Below, piece after piece: positions 52,957 to 61,809 of a DNA stretch of 64,000 nucleotides (positions are counted from its first letter, which is position 1; every line of letters starts with the position of its first letter). The position numbers and the translations under genes were made by a program. Under the pieces are notes generated by a model. The model was given only the letters and a program-made list of their open reading frames with translations. It did no database searches and was not told where the DNA came from. The stretch comes from Schaalia odontolytica. Lineage in GTDB: Bacteria > Actinomycetota > Actinomycetes > Actinomycetales > Actinomycetaceae. The DNA lies in contig NZ_CP046315.1 in the NCBI RefSeq assembly GCF_009730335.1, forward strand, positions 186,001 to 250,000, in the 5' to 3' direction.

Positions 52957-53384
52957 CCTCCTCCCCCGCTGCTCCCGGCGCTGCGAGCGCTGGCGTGCCC
53001 CGGCCTCGTACCTGCCCGTGCGGGTCGGGGGCGTTGCTGGCGCAGTGCTGCAGGCGCTACCTGGACGGCGAGGTGGCTCCGACCGCCGAGGCGCTCATGC
53101 GTTCGCGCTACACGGCGTTTGCGCTGCGCGACGAAGACTACCTGTTCCGCACGTGGCACCCGCGCACGCGCCCCGCTCCCCCGTACTGGGTGGAGGGGAC
53201 GCAGTGGACGGGTCTGCAGATCCTGGGGGCCGAGGCCGGGGGTCCTTCCGACGAGGAGGGCACGGTGACGTTTGTGGCCTCGTGGCGGGACACATCGACT
53301 GGCGAATCCGGGCAGATGCGGGAGCATTCGCGCTTCTCACGCCGGGCCGGGCGCTGGATGTACGAGTACGGCGCCAACGACTGA
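52953..53384 (+). CDS. YchJ-like SEC-C metal-binding protein (UPF0225)
   Basis: The 143-residue protein has the metal-binding SEC-C motif [13 protein letters not shown] and the YchJ domain with [24 protein letters not shown] and a final aromatic strand WMYEYG. Function unknown; a small metal-binding adaptor fold. The GTG at 52953 lies within the trxB stop. Confidence 0.88.
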   Translation: MTSSPAAPGAASAGVPRPRTCPCGSGALLAQCCRRYLDGEVAPTAEALMRSRYTAFALRDEDYLFRTWHPRTRPAPPYWVEGTQWTGLQILGAEAGGPSDEEGTVTFVASWRDTSTGESGQMREHSRFSRRAGRWMYEYGAND

Positions 53385-53404
53385 CACTACGGTAGGATTT
53401 CACT

Positions 53405-54046
53405 ATGATTGCTCGTCGCCTTCTGACTCCCCCCGTGATCATCGGGTTTCTCCTCGTCGCGGCTGTCGCCGTCGCGGGCGGATTCATTACGAGTCCCCTA
53501 TCGATCGACACCACGGTGTGGTCTGACTTCGTCGCGTCGCGCACGCCGGCGATAAACTCGTTCATGACGGGCGCCTCGTGGCTGTTCGACCCCAAGCGCG
53601 CGGTCGTCGTGGCGCTGGCCGTGGCGGTCGCCGTGTGGTGGTTCATCAAGAAGGTCATGAACGCCCTGTACATCCTGTGTTCCGTGGTGTTCTCGGCCGC
53701 AAACAGCTTCATCATCAAGCACGTGTACGAGCGTCCTCGCCCCGAGGAGGCGCTGCGTCTGATCACCGAGGACGGCTACTCGTTCCCGTCGGGTCACGCG
53801 ACGTCCGTAACCGCACTGTTCGTGTCGCTGGTCCTGGTGCTGACGACCACGCGCGTCGGTCGCCGTCTGCGCTACCTGCTATGGGCCGCGGCGCTGACGT
53901 TCATCGTGTTTATCTGCGTGACGCGCTTGTACCTGGGCGTCCACTGGGTGACCGACGTGATTGGCGGCTTCAGCGTGGGTCTGGGCTCGTCGATGATCTT
54001 GGCGCCGTTCATGATTGGACCTAACGCCCTGAAGTTGTTCCGCTAG
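53405..54046 (+). CDS. PAP2-family membrane phosphatase
   Basis: The 213-residue protein has about five membrane helices and the three PAP2 motifs: KHVYERPRP, FPSGHATS and TRLYLGVHWVTDV. It may recycle undecaprenyl pyrophosphate or dephosphorylate phosphatidic acid; the envelope-rich neighbourhood favours the former. Twenty bases separate it from the YchJ-like gene. Confidence 0.9.
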   Translation: MIARRLLTPPVIIGFLLVAAVAVAGGFITSPLSIDTTVWSDFVASRTPAINSFMTGASWLFDPKRAVVVALAVAVAVWWFIKKVMNALYILCSVVFSAANSFIIKHVYERPRPEEALRLITEDGYSFPSGHATSVTALFVSLVLVLTTTRVGRRLRYLLWAAALTFIVFICVTRLYLGVHWVTDVIGGFSVGLGSSMILAPFMIGPNALKLFR

Positions 54047-54071
54047 TTATCGGAACTCAATTGTTGCAGGG

Positions 54072-54099
54072 AGCGCCCGGGGCCGTGGCCCCGGGCGCT
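54072..54099 (+). terminator. Terminator after the PAP2 gene
   Basis: A perfect 13-bp stem (agcgcccggggcc and its complement) around two bases, 25 bases after the stop; only a weak T-rich tail. Confidence 0.75.
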
Positions 54100-54294
54100 T
54101 GTGCGTGCGCTGTGTATGGCCGTGCGGGGCTTCCAGTGGTGCGCGAAGGTGTGCGTGTGTAACAGGTTCATCCTCTGCCTGTGATGCCTCCTTCAGGTAC
54201 CCGCGGCACCCGTCGCACGCGGTTGCGCCGAGGCTTACACACTGGGGCAAGACCGTGCATGTGCCGCCCAACACGAGGCCTTCGTACTCACACC

Positions 54295-54497
54295 CGCGAT
54301 AAAGCTCGCCCAACGTGAGGCTGTTTGCGGCATTTCCGCGAAAAACTCGCCCAGCACAGCATAAAACGGCGTGTTTGAGCAATTTTTCGTATGCTAGGCG
54401 AACTTTTTCGCGCTCGCACCCACGTCAGGCCGAGCAGGGTGAATGTTTTCGCGCCGATGCTGCCCGCCGTGCCCTCCGGCGCACGGAACACCAGCGG
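54295..54497. repeat. Composite repeat, short copy 3 (module A array plus tail)
   Basis: Forward copies lie at 54295-54311 (cgcgataaagctcgccc) and 54337-54352. Reverse copies lie at 54396-54412 (aggcgaactttttcgcg) and 54437-54453. The tail cggcgcacggaacacc (54479-54494) matches the end of the long units. Modules B and C are absent. It lies between the convergent PAP2 and adhesin genes. Confidence 0.75.
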
Positions 54498-54553
54498 CGC
54501 CACAAGGAAGAACCTCAAGCCCACCCGGGAACGCCGTGGGGGCGGGTATGCCA

Positions 54554-54583
54554 AAGGGGCGGGTACCGAAGTACCCGCCCCTT
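54554..54583. terminator. Terminator near the adhesin gene end
   Basis: aaggggcgggtac and gtacccgcccctt form a perfect 13-bp stem with a 4-nt loop. Confidence 0.85.
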
Positions 54584-54631
54584 GTCGGCTCACTCAGCCA
54601 TTGCCTCGTCGAGGCTCAGGCCGACTGATCC

Positions 54632-57600
54632 TCAGTCCTGGCGAAGGCGACGCATCCACAGGAACATGCCGCCAACGACGGCCGCTCCCAGGCCTGCTCC
54701 GCCGATCAGGCCGTCGAAGCCGGTGCGGGCGAGGCCCTGCTTCGGCTTGGTGACCGGGACGTCGGGTGCGACGTAACCGAAGTTCACGCCGGTGACCTTC
54801 TGGTTGTCGAAGCCGATCGTGATCTCACCGGACATGGAGTCGGCGATGCCGTCCGGGTCCTCGGTCTGGTCCAGGTCGGCGAGGTCGCCGTCCGGGTAGA
54901 CCTTGACGCGGTAGGTGCCCGCGGGCAGCTTGGAGAAGGAGTACTTGCCGTCCTTGTCGGTCGTCGTGGTGGTCGCGACGACCTTGCCGTCCTTGTCGAG
55001 CAGGTCGACCGTCACGCCGGAGAAGGTCTCTTCACCGTCGGTGTAGGAGCCGGACTTGTCGGAGTCGCGGTAGACGGTGCCCTTGATGGTGTTGTTCGGG
55101 ACGTAGCCGAAGTCGACGTCACCCTTGGTGGGGTTCTTCTCGTCGAGGGTGATCGGCTCGGATGCGTTGTCCAGCTTGTTGTCGGGGTCGCCGGTCTGGT
55201 CGGTGTCGGTGAGGGCACCGTCCTTGACGACCTTGACGGAGTAGTCGCCGTCGGGCAGGTGCTCGAAGGAGTACGTGCCGTCCTTGTCGGTCATCGTGGT
55301 GGCGGTGACCTTGCCGTCCTTGTCGAGGAGCTGTACCGTCACGCCGGAGTAGCGTCCTTCGGTGTCGCCCTTCTTTCCGTCGCGGTCACCGTCGCGGTAG
55401 ATGGTGCCGTTGATGGAGTTGTTGGCGATGTAGCCGAAGTTGACGTCCGTTTCGGTTCGGTGGTCGTTGCTCAGCGAGATGATGCCGGAGGTGGAGTCCT
55501 TGGTGGAGTCCGGATCCTCCGTCTGGTCGAGGTCGGTGAGGGCACCGTCCTTGACGACCTTGACGGTGTAGTCGCCGGCGGGCAGCTTGGAGAAGGAGTA
55601 TGCGCCGTTCTCGTCCGTCGTGGTGGTCGCGACGACCTTGCCGTCCTTGTCGCGCAGTTCGACAGTCTGGTTGGCGTAGCCCTTCTCGGTTGCGCCGTGC
55701 GTCTCGTCGCGGTCACCGTCGCGGTACACGAGGCCGTGGATCGAGTAGTCGGGGACGTATCCGAAGTCGATGTTGTCCTTGGTGGGGTTGTCCTCGCCCA
55801 GGGTCACGGGTTCGGAGGCGTTGTCCTTGTTCGCGTCCGGGTCCTCGGTCTGGTCGGTGTCGGCGAGCTCGCCGTCCTTGACGACCTTGACGGAGTAGGT
55901 GCCGTCGGGCAGGTGCTCGAAGGAGTACTTGCCGTCCTTGTCGGTCGTGGTGGTACCCACGACGTTGCCGTCCTTGTCGAGGAGCTGGACGGTGACGCCG
56001 GAGTATCCGGGTTCGGTGCCGTCGTGGTCGCCGTTGCGCGAATCATCGCGGTAGACGGTGCCCGACAGGGAGTTGTTGTTCACGTAGCCGAAGTTGACGT
56101 CCGTCTTGGACGGGTTGTCATTGTTCAGTGTGATGGGCTCGGAGGAGTTGTCCTTCGTGGCGTCCGGGTCGCCGGTCTGCTCGAGGGGGGCGATGGGGCC
56201 ATCCTGAACGACCTTGACGGAGTAGGTGCCCACGGGGAGCTTATCGAAGGAGTAGTTGCCCTTCTCGTCGGTCGTGGTGGTGGCGACGACGTTGCCGTCG
56301 ACGTCAACCAGGTTGGCCGTCACGCCCTCGTAGAGCTTCTCATCCGTGTCCAGCGTGCCGGAGCGGTTGCCGTCACGGTAGATGGTGCCCTTGATGAAGT
56401 AGTCGGGCACATAGCCGAAGTTGACGTTCTTCTTCGTGGGGTTGTCCTCGTTCAGGACGATGGGCTCGGAGGCGCTGTCCTTGGTGCCGTCCGGGTCCTC
56501 GGTCTGCTCGAGGTCGGTGAGGGCTCCGTCCTTGACGACCTTAACGGAGTAGGTGCCGTCGTGCAGGTTGTCGAAGGAGTAGTTGCCGTTGGCGTCGGTC
56601 TTGGTGGTCGCGATGACCTTGCCGTCCTTATCGAGGAGCTGGACCGTCTGCTCGGGGTAGCCGGCCTCTCCCCCGTTGAGGGAGTTGGAGCGGTTGTCGT
56701 CGCGGTAGACCGTGCCGGAGATCGAGTTGTTCGAGATGTACCCGAAGTTGACGTTCTTCTTGATCGGGTCGTTCAGCTCGAGGGTGATGTCACCGGAGGT
56801 GTTGTCCTTGGTGGCGTCGGGGTCCTCGCTCTGGACGAGGTCGGCGATGGGGCCTTCCTTGTGGACGCGGACCTTGTAGGTGCCTTCCTCAAGGTTGGTG
56901 AACGCGTAGGCGCCCTTGGCGTCGGTCGTGGTGGTGGCGACGACGTTACCGTCCGTGTCGAGGAGATCGACGGTCACACCCTGGTAGAGCTTCTCGCCGT
57001 CCTCGAGGGACTCGGAGCGGTCGGCGTCACGGTAGACGGTTCCCTTGATCGTGTAGTTCGTGGCGTAACCGAAGTTCACGTTCTTCACGGAAGGATTGTC
57101 GTGGCCCACCTGGATGACGCCGGAGGTGTGATCCTTGGTGCCGTCCGGATCCTCGGTCTGCTCAAGCTTCTTGAGGAGGTCGGAGGGCTCCGCCTTGACG
57201 GTGTACTTGCCGGCGGGCAGCTTGGAGAAGGAGTACGTGCCGTCTGCCTTCGTCGTGGTCGTCGCGACGACCGCACCGTCCTCGCCGAGCAGGGTCACGG
57301 TGATGCCGTCGAAGCCGGGCTCGGAGTTGTTGAGGGTCTCGGAGCGGTCCTTGTCGTAGTAGACGGTGCCGGAGATGGTGTAGTCCTCGGCGTAGCCGAA
57401 GTTGACGTTGGTGACGTCCGGGTCGGTGCGCGTGAAGGTGATGGCCTGGGAGCGCGAGTCCGCCTGACCGGAGGGGTCCTCGGTCTGCTCCTTGTCCGCC
57501 AGCGGGCCGGTCTTGTCGACCTGGACGGTGTAGGTGCCGTCGTTGAGGTCGGTGAAGGAGTAGTTGCCGTCCCCGTCGGTCTTGGTGGTACCCACGACGT

Positions 57601-60600
57601 TGCCGTCCTTATCGAGCAGCTTCACGGTGATGCCAGACAGGTCGATATCGGCCGTGTTCTTCGTCTTATCGCGGTTCTGGTCGAGGTAGACGTTGCCGGA
57701 GATCGCGTGCTTTTTGATGTAGCCGAAGTTGACGTTCTCGCGGACCGGGTTGTCGGCGTTGAGCGTGATCACGCCGGAGGCGTTGTCCTTCGTGCCATCC
57801 GGATCCTCGGTCTGGGTCAGCTCGGCGATGTCGCCGGCCTTGGTGACCTTGACCGTGTAGGTTCCGGCGTCGAGGCCGGTGAAGGAGTAGTTGCCGTCCG
57901 CGTCGGTCTTGGTGGTGGCGACGACGTTACCGTCGGCACCGACCAGCTCGATCGTGATGTCCTTGAAGGGGTCCTCACCGTTGTCGGACGAGGAGGACTC
58001 GTTCGCGTCGTAGTACACCTTGCCCGAGAGGCGGTGCTTGACGGTGATGGACGCAGAGGAGGAGTTGTTGCCGGGCACGAGGTCGTACTCGGGCGGGTTC
58101 ACGAAGGCAGCCGTGTTGTTCAGGGTCTTGCCGTCGGTGTCGGCGTTCAGCGTGACCGTCACGAAGAGCGAGGCGTATTCGCCGGCGAGCATGTCGCCGA
58201 TCGTCCACGTGGTGCCGTCGAAGGTGCCGGCCTCGTCGGTGCCCTTGCATTCCTGCGGCAGGCCGGTCGTGTAGCCGGAAGCGCACTTGTGCATCTCAGC
58301 GGACACGAAGGTGGTGCCTGCGGGGAAGGCTTCCTTGACCTTGAGGTCGGGGGCCTTGCCCTGGCCGATGTTGCCGGCGTCTATGCGGTAGGTGACCTGG
58401 TCTCCGGGCTTCAGGTTGGAAGCGTCGGAGACGACGGTCTTGTTGAGGGCGACGTCGAGCCCGAGGGTCATGGCGACCTTGATCGGCTCGGCGGGCAGGA
58501 TGGCGCGGTTGTTCGAGGCCTGGGTGGCCGCGATCGCGACGGACTCGTAGGCGATGCCGGTCGCGTTATCGGGGGCCTTGATGGGCGCGATGATCGGGAT
58601 CGATGCGCCGGCCTTGATCGGGGTGGCCTTGCCGTTGATGTAGATGCGGTAGGACTTCACGTCGGCCCACGAGGCCGGGGTGGTGGTCCAGTTGTTGTCG
58701 CATCCTGTGGGGCCGGCTGCCATCGCGTCACCCTGCTTCATGACTTCGCCGCGGCAGGGGTTGTAGGAGGTGGAGTACTCGATGGTGACCTGCGAGGGGT
58801 CGATGCCCGATCCTGCGCCGACCTGAAGGGGGCCGGTGAGGATGGGTGCCCACTCGGAGCCACGAGGATCAGAACCCTGGATGGAGGTGTCGCCAACGTG
58901 GGGCAGGATGCCGTAGACGGTCATGTCGGACAGGTCCGCGTTACCGGAGTTGGTGGGGGTGATGCGGTACTTGCCGTCTTCACCCTGGCGGATCATGGAC
59001 ACGCCGTCGACGTACTTCTTGTAGGTCGAGCCTTCCACGGAGCCGAGGCCCTCAAGGACGACGTCGGCACCGGCCTGCTCGGAGACCGTGAAGGTCGATG
59101 AGACGGGGCAGACCTGGTCAGCGGTGGAGCCATCACTGTTGACATCGTAGGTGTCATCGGTAGAGCCGTAGAAGCAGATCGTGGTCGACTTGGAGGTCAG
59201 CGCGTACTCGGGCTCGGCCGCGGAGATGTAGGCCTCGTTCTTGTGCGTGCCGGCGCTCATCGAGGGGCCGACCTTGCCGCGCAGCTGGATGGTGGTGCCA
59301 CCCTTGGTCTGGTAGCCGGGCCAGGTGACCTGGACGAGCTGGCGGGTGCAGCCGGTGGCGTCGGTGACATCGCGGACCGTGACGGTCTTTTCCTTACCTG
59401 CGGGACCACCGGTGACGGAGTCCTCGACGAAGGTCATGCCGCAGGGCAGCAGGTCGGAGATGACGGGCTGGGAGTCAACGACGGTCGAGGTGTTATTCGC
59501 GGTGACGCTAAAGGTGACCTCGGAGCCGGGGAACGCCAGGTTGCCCTTGATGGTGGACTTGACGTTGTAGTACTTGGGCAGCGCGGTGCCCAGGGTGAGG
59601 ATGTCGCAGTAGTCGTCGGCGGGGATCTGGATGGATCGGGAGCCGTCGAGGGACTTCATGGACCAGTCGGTGACACAGTTCTGGACGCGCACATACTGGT
59701 CGGACTTGCCGGCCTTCCATGCGGCGGAGTTGGTGTCGGCCTCGACGTAGGTCGTGCCATCCTCGGTCGTGGGGGTCCCTGCGCCGACGGGGCCGGCGAC
59801 GTTGAGGATGGAGGACTCACCGGCGGGGATCGTCTGCTTGTAGTGGAAGACGGTCAGGTACTCGTCGGCGGCGAAGGAGGAGAAGTCAAATGCCTTGCCG
59901 TGGTAGACGGTCTGAGTGCCGGTGTTGCCCTTGTTGGTCCAGTAGGTGATCTCGATGGGCGTCGTGGTCTGGGTGTCGATCGTCTTGACGCTCATGAGGG
60001 GCTTGTCGCAGTCCTTGGAGCCGTCGGTCGGGGACACGAGGCCACAGGTCAGGTAGTCGGTGTACTCCATGACGACCGGGACGTTGGAGTTGTTGGAGTA
60101 GCTGTACAGCCAGTTGCCCTGCTTGCCGCGCTCGAACTGGCTCATAGCGCGCTTGTTGAAGCCGCCGCCGTAGCGGATCTCGCTGTCGAAGCGGTGCGTG
60201 AAGGAAGCGTCGGCGGTGACAACGTTGGTCTCGTTGTTCATCTCCTTGCCGGTGAGCTTCGCGGTGTTGGTGACGGTGTCGTCCGTGCAGGTGTCGTCGT
60301 AGTGGACGGTGACGGACAGGACGAGGTTCATGAACGCGGGGTTGACGTCGCCGATGTTCCAGGTGACGGTGTGGGTCGCGGCGTCGTAGGAGCTCTCGAC
60401 GGTCGCGGCCGTGATCGTCTTGGTGTTACCCGAGGCCGAGGAGGACACGTACGTCGCGCACTTGGGCAGCGGGTCGGTGATGACGACATCGGTCATGTTG
60501 GACTTGCCGTTGAGGCCGTCCACGTTGGTGTCGTACTTCGGCGTGATCTGGTAGGTCACGTCGACGTTCTTGGGGCTTGCAACCGGGCCGGTCTTGCTCA

Positions 60601-61165
60601 GGAGGGGCGTCGGCTCGGACTTGATCGTGACGGTCGCCTGGGAGGTTTCCTTGCTCTCGCCCGAGGTGAAGGTCGCGACCGGGGTGACGGTGGAGCCGCC
60701 GGGGGTCACGCCGCGCAGGGCGGTGAAGGTCAGGACCGTCTGGAACGAGGAGCCGGCGGCGACTGTTCCGAGGTTGTAGGTGACGAGGCCGTCAGCGTTG
60801 GCGGTCGGAGCCTTGATCGTGGGGGTGACGACCTTCTTGCCGGCGGTGGCCGTGGCGTTGACGCCGTAGGGCGCCGAGTCGGGGTTCGGGTCACCCGCGG
60901 GGGTCACCGTGTGGGGCAGCGTGATGGTGACGACCGAGTCAACGCAGTCCTCCGTGGTGGAGGCACAGGCGAACTCGACGACGTAGCGCTGCTCAACACC
61001 GGACAGGTACGAGGTCTCATCGGGCGTGATAGCGAGTTTGAGCCTCGGAGCCGCCGCATATGTGGGCAGCGTCGTGACGCCAAGCATGACGAGGGCGGTC
61101 GTGACCAGCATGGCAAGCAGCTGGGCGGGCTTGGAAGCCTTCGACCACATGTGATTGGTGTGCAC
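54632..61165 (-). CDS. Giant SdrD-type cell-wall adhesin with sortase signal
   Basis: The 2177-residue surface protein begins with a long signal peptide (to about residue 48). Residues about 50-1040 contain several DUF11-like and isopeptide-type beta domains (for example DVVITDPLPKC and LKPGDQVTYRIDAGNIGQGKAP). Ten SdrD B-type repeats of about 108 residues follow (residues about 1043-2130), each with GTVYRDxxR, DKDGKVVATT, YSFxxLPxGxYxVKV and QTEDPD. The C-terminus has LARTG, a hydrophobic helix and RRLRQD, an LPXTG-like sorting signal with Ala at position 2. GTG 61165 follows AGGAG. It is probably a sortase-anchored host or interspecies adhesin. No sortase gene is nearby. Confidence 0.9.
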   Translation of the reverse strand: MHTNHMWSKASKPAQLLAMLVTTALVMLGVTTLPTYAAAPRLKLAITPDETSYLSGVEQRYVVEFACASTTEDCVDSVVTITLPHTVTPAGDPNPDSAPYGVNATATAGKKVVTPTIKAPTANADGLVTYNLGTVAAGSSFQTVLTFTALRGVTPGGSTVTPVATFTSGESKETSQATVTIKSEPTPLLSKTGPVASPKNVDVTYQITPKYDTNVDGLNGKSNMTDVVITDPLPKCATYVSSSASGNTKTITAATVESSYDAATHTVTWNIGDVNPAFMNLVLSVTVHYDDTCTDDTVTNTAKLTGKEMNNETNVVTADASFTHRFDSEIRYGGGFNKRAMSQFERGKQGNWLYSYSNNSNVPVVMEYTDYLTCGLVSPTDGSKDCDKPLMSVKTIDTQTTTPIEITYWTNKGNTGTQTVYHGKAFDFSSFAADEYLTVFHYKQTIPAGESSILNVAGPVGAGTPTTEDGTTYVEADTNSAAWKAGKSDQYVRVQNCVTDWSMKSLDGSRSIQIPADDYCDILTLGTALPKYYNVKSTIKGNLAFPGSEVTFSVTANNTSTVVDSQPVISDLLPCGMTFVEDSVTGGPAGKEKTVTVRDVTDATGCTRQLVQVTWPGYQTKGGTTIQLRGKVGPSMSAGTHKNEAYISAAEPEYALTSKSTTICFYGSTDDTYDVNSDGSTADQVCPVSSTFTVSEQAGADVVLEGLGSVEGSTYKKYVDGVSMIRQGEDGKYRITPTNSGNADLSDMTVYGILPHVGDTSIQGSDPRGSEWAPILTGPLQVGAGSGIDPSQVTIEYSTSYNPCRGEVMKQGDAMAAGPTGCDNNWTTTPASWADVKSYRIYINGKATPIKAGASIPIIAPIKAPDNATGIAYESVAIAATQASNNRAILPAEPIKVAMTLGLDVALNKTVVSDASNLKPGDQVTYRIDAGNIGQGKAPDLKVKEAFPAGTTFVSAEMHKCASGYTTGLPQECKGTDEAGTFDGTTWTIGDMLAGEYASLFVTVTLNADTDGKTLNNTAAFVNPPEYDLVPGNNSSSASITVKHRLSGKVYYDANESSSSDNGEDPFKDITIELVGADGNVVATTKTDADGNYSFTGLDAGTYTVKVTKAGDIAELTQTEDPDGTKDNASGVITLNADNPVRENVNFGYIKKHAISGNVYLDQNRDKTKNTADIDLSGITVKLLDKDGNVVGTTKTDGDGNYSFTDLNDGTYTVQVDKTGPLADKEQTEDPSGQADSRSQAITFTRTDPDVTNVNFGYAEDYTISGTVYYDKDRSETLNNSEPGFDGITVTLLGEDGAVVATTTTKADGTYSFSKLPAGKYTVKAEPSDLLKKLEQTEDPDGTKDHTSGVIQVGHDNPSVKNVNFGYATNYTIKGTVYRDADRSESLEDGEKLYQGVTVDLLDTDGNVVATTTTDAKGAYAFTNLEEGTYKVRVHKEGPIADLVQSEDPDATKDNTSGDITLELNDPIKKNVNFGYISNNSISGTVYRDDNRSNSLNGGEAGYPEQTVQLLDKDGKVIATTKTDANGNYSFDNLHDGTYSVKVVKDGALTDLEQTEDPDGTKDSASEPIVLNEDNPTKKNVNFGYVPDYFIKGTIYRDGNRSGTLDTDEKLYEGVTANLVDVDGNVVATTTTDEKGNYSFDKLPVGTYSVKVVQDGPIAPLEQTGDPDATKDNSSEPITLNNDNPSKTDVNFGYVNNNSLSGTVYRDDSRNGDHDGTEPGYSGVTVQLLDKDGNVVGTTTTDKDGKYSFEHLPDGTYSVKVVKDGELADTDQTEDPDANKDNASEPVTLGEDNPTKDNIDFGYVPDYSIHGLVYRDGDRDETHGATEKGYANQTVELRDKDGKVVATTTTDENGAYSFSKLPAGDYTVKVVKDGALTDLDQTEDPDSTKDSTSGIISLSNDHRTETDVNFGYIANNSINGTIYRDGDRDGKKGDTEGRYSGVTVQLLDKDGKVTATTMTDKDGTYSFEHLPDGDYSVKVVKDGALTDTDQTGDPDNKLDNASEPITLDEKNPTKGDVDFGYVPNNTIKGTVYRDSDKSGSYTDGEETFSGVTVDLLDKDGKVVATTTTTDKDGKYSFSKLPAGTYRVKVYPDGDLADLDQTEDPDGIADSMSGEITIGFDNQKVTGVNFGYVAPDVPVTKPKQGLARTGFDGLIGGAGLGAAVVGGMFLWMRRLRQD
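54780..58040 (-). repeat. Ten tandem B-type repeats (about 325 bp each)
   Basis: The repeats lie in the 3' half of the adhesin gene. Stretches such as the codons for YSFxKLPAGxY and VKVVKDGALTD are nearly identical between units. Calcium-binding loops of the DxNGDG/DKDGK type occur in each. Such repeats gain or lose units by recombination, so copy number may vary between strains. Confidence 0.85.
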
Positions 61166-61330
61166 AGCCTACTCCTGAATGTGCGAAAAGCGTGCATTTC
61201 AAGCCAATTTTACGAGTTCCTCAACAAGTGTGAAGACGCTGTTTTCCGAGATGAGAAGCCTTCCAACTTCACCTGTGCAGGTCAGTTTTCAAACAATGGT
61301 GATGCACCGACAAACAACCATCCATACGGT

Positions 61331-61362
61331 TTATACACAACTGTGCATAGTGCTGTGGATAA
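61331..61362. promoter_or_regulatory. Three DnaA-box sequences in 32 bp
   Basis: TTATACACA (61331-61339) and TGTGGATAA (61354-61362) are both consensus DnaA boxes, in opposite orientation, with TGTGCATAG (61342) between them. They lie in the AT-richer 0.5-kb gap between the adhesin and photolyase genes. Confidence 0.55.
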
Positions 61363-61529
61363 ATACGGTGCTTCACTGCATCTGACGTGCCACTTTGCAC
61401 AATTGTTGTGACGGGGCGCCCTGATTCGCCACCTATAACCAGGTGGTCGGACAAATTTTATCCAAGCGCACAATATGGCGTCAGCGGTGCCGCTGACCTG
61501 CTCAAATTGTCGAAGCTCACAAACAGAAA

Positions 61530-61645
61530 ACCCGCAACCACCAGGTTGCGGGTGACACGTGGACCTCCGTAGACAGGCGGAGAACTCTGGCTCGGCCACG
61601 CGCCGTCCACAGACCTCCGAGGTTTCTTGTGGCGCCAGTCGCCTA
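61530..61645 (-). ncRNA. Candidate small RNA ending in a terminator hairpin
   Basis: On the minus strand, acccgcaacc/ggttgcgggt (61553-61530) form a perfect 10-bp stem followed by TTTTC, a plausible terminator. Upstream lies a further self-complementary region (CTCCG ... CGGAG near 61575), and an AT-rich TATTTTATA at about 61642-61650 could be a -10 region. No protein frame explains it. Confidence 0.3.
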
Positions 61646-61676
61646 TAAAATACGATGACCAGCGACGATAACGTGC

Positions 61677-61790
61677 ATGACCACAGCACTCTACGCCCGG
61701 GTTTGGGTGGACCACTTCCTTGATCGGGAGCAGCAGCCGATGCCCCTCACAGCCTTCGCCGACACGATCGCCGGCCAATTCCTGCACTGA
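61677..61790 (+). CDS. Short ORF upstream of photolyase (37 aa)
   Basis: An ATG frame of 37 codons ends 19 bp before the photolyase start. TATAAA (61644-61649) lies upstream as a possible -10 box. The product (TTALYARVWVDHFLDREQ...) is not recognised. It may be a leader peptide, a small protein or a chance frame. Confidence 0.35.
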   Translation: MTTALYARVWVDHFLDREQQPMPLTAFADTIAGQFLH

Positions 61791-61809
61791 ACCCTCCCAA
61801 GGATCCTCC

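Noticed and set aside
55259-59101. 1280-codon open frame opposite the adhesin gene
   Set aside because: It is a mirror of the GC-biased repeat codons on the other strand. The product is a Gly/Val/Asp-rich low-complexity string with no domain, and the adhesin on the minus strand has clear domains, a signal peptide and a sorting motif.
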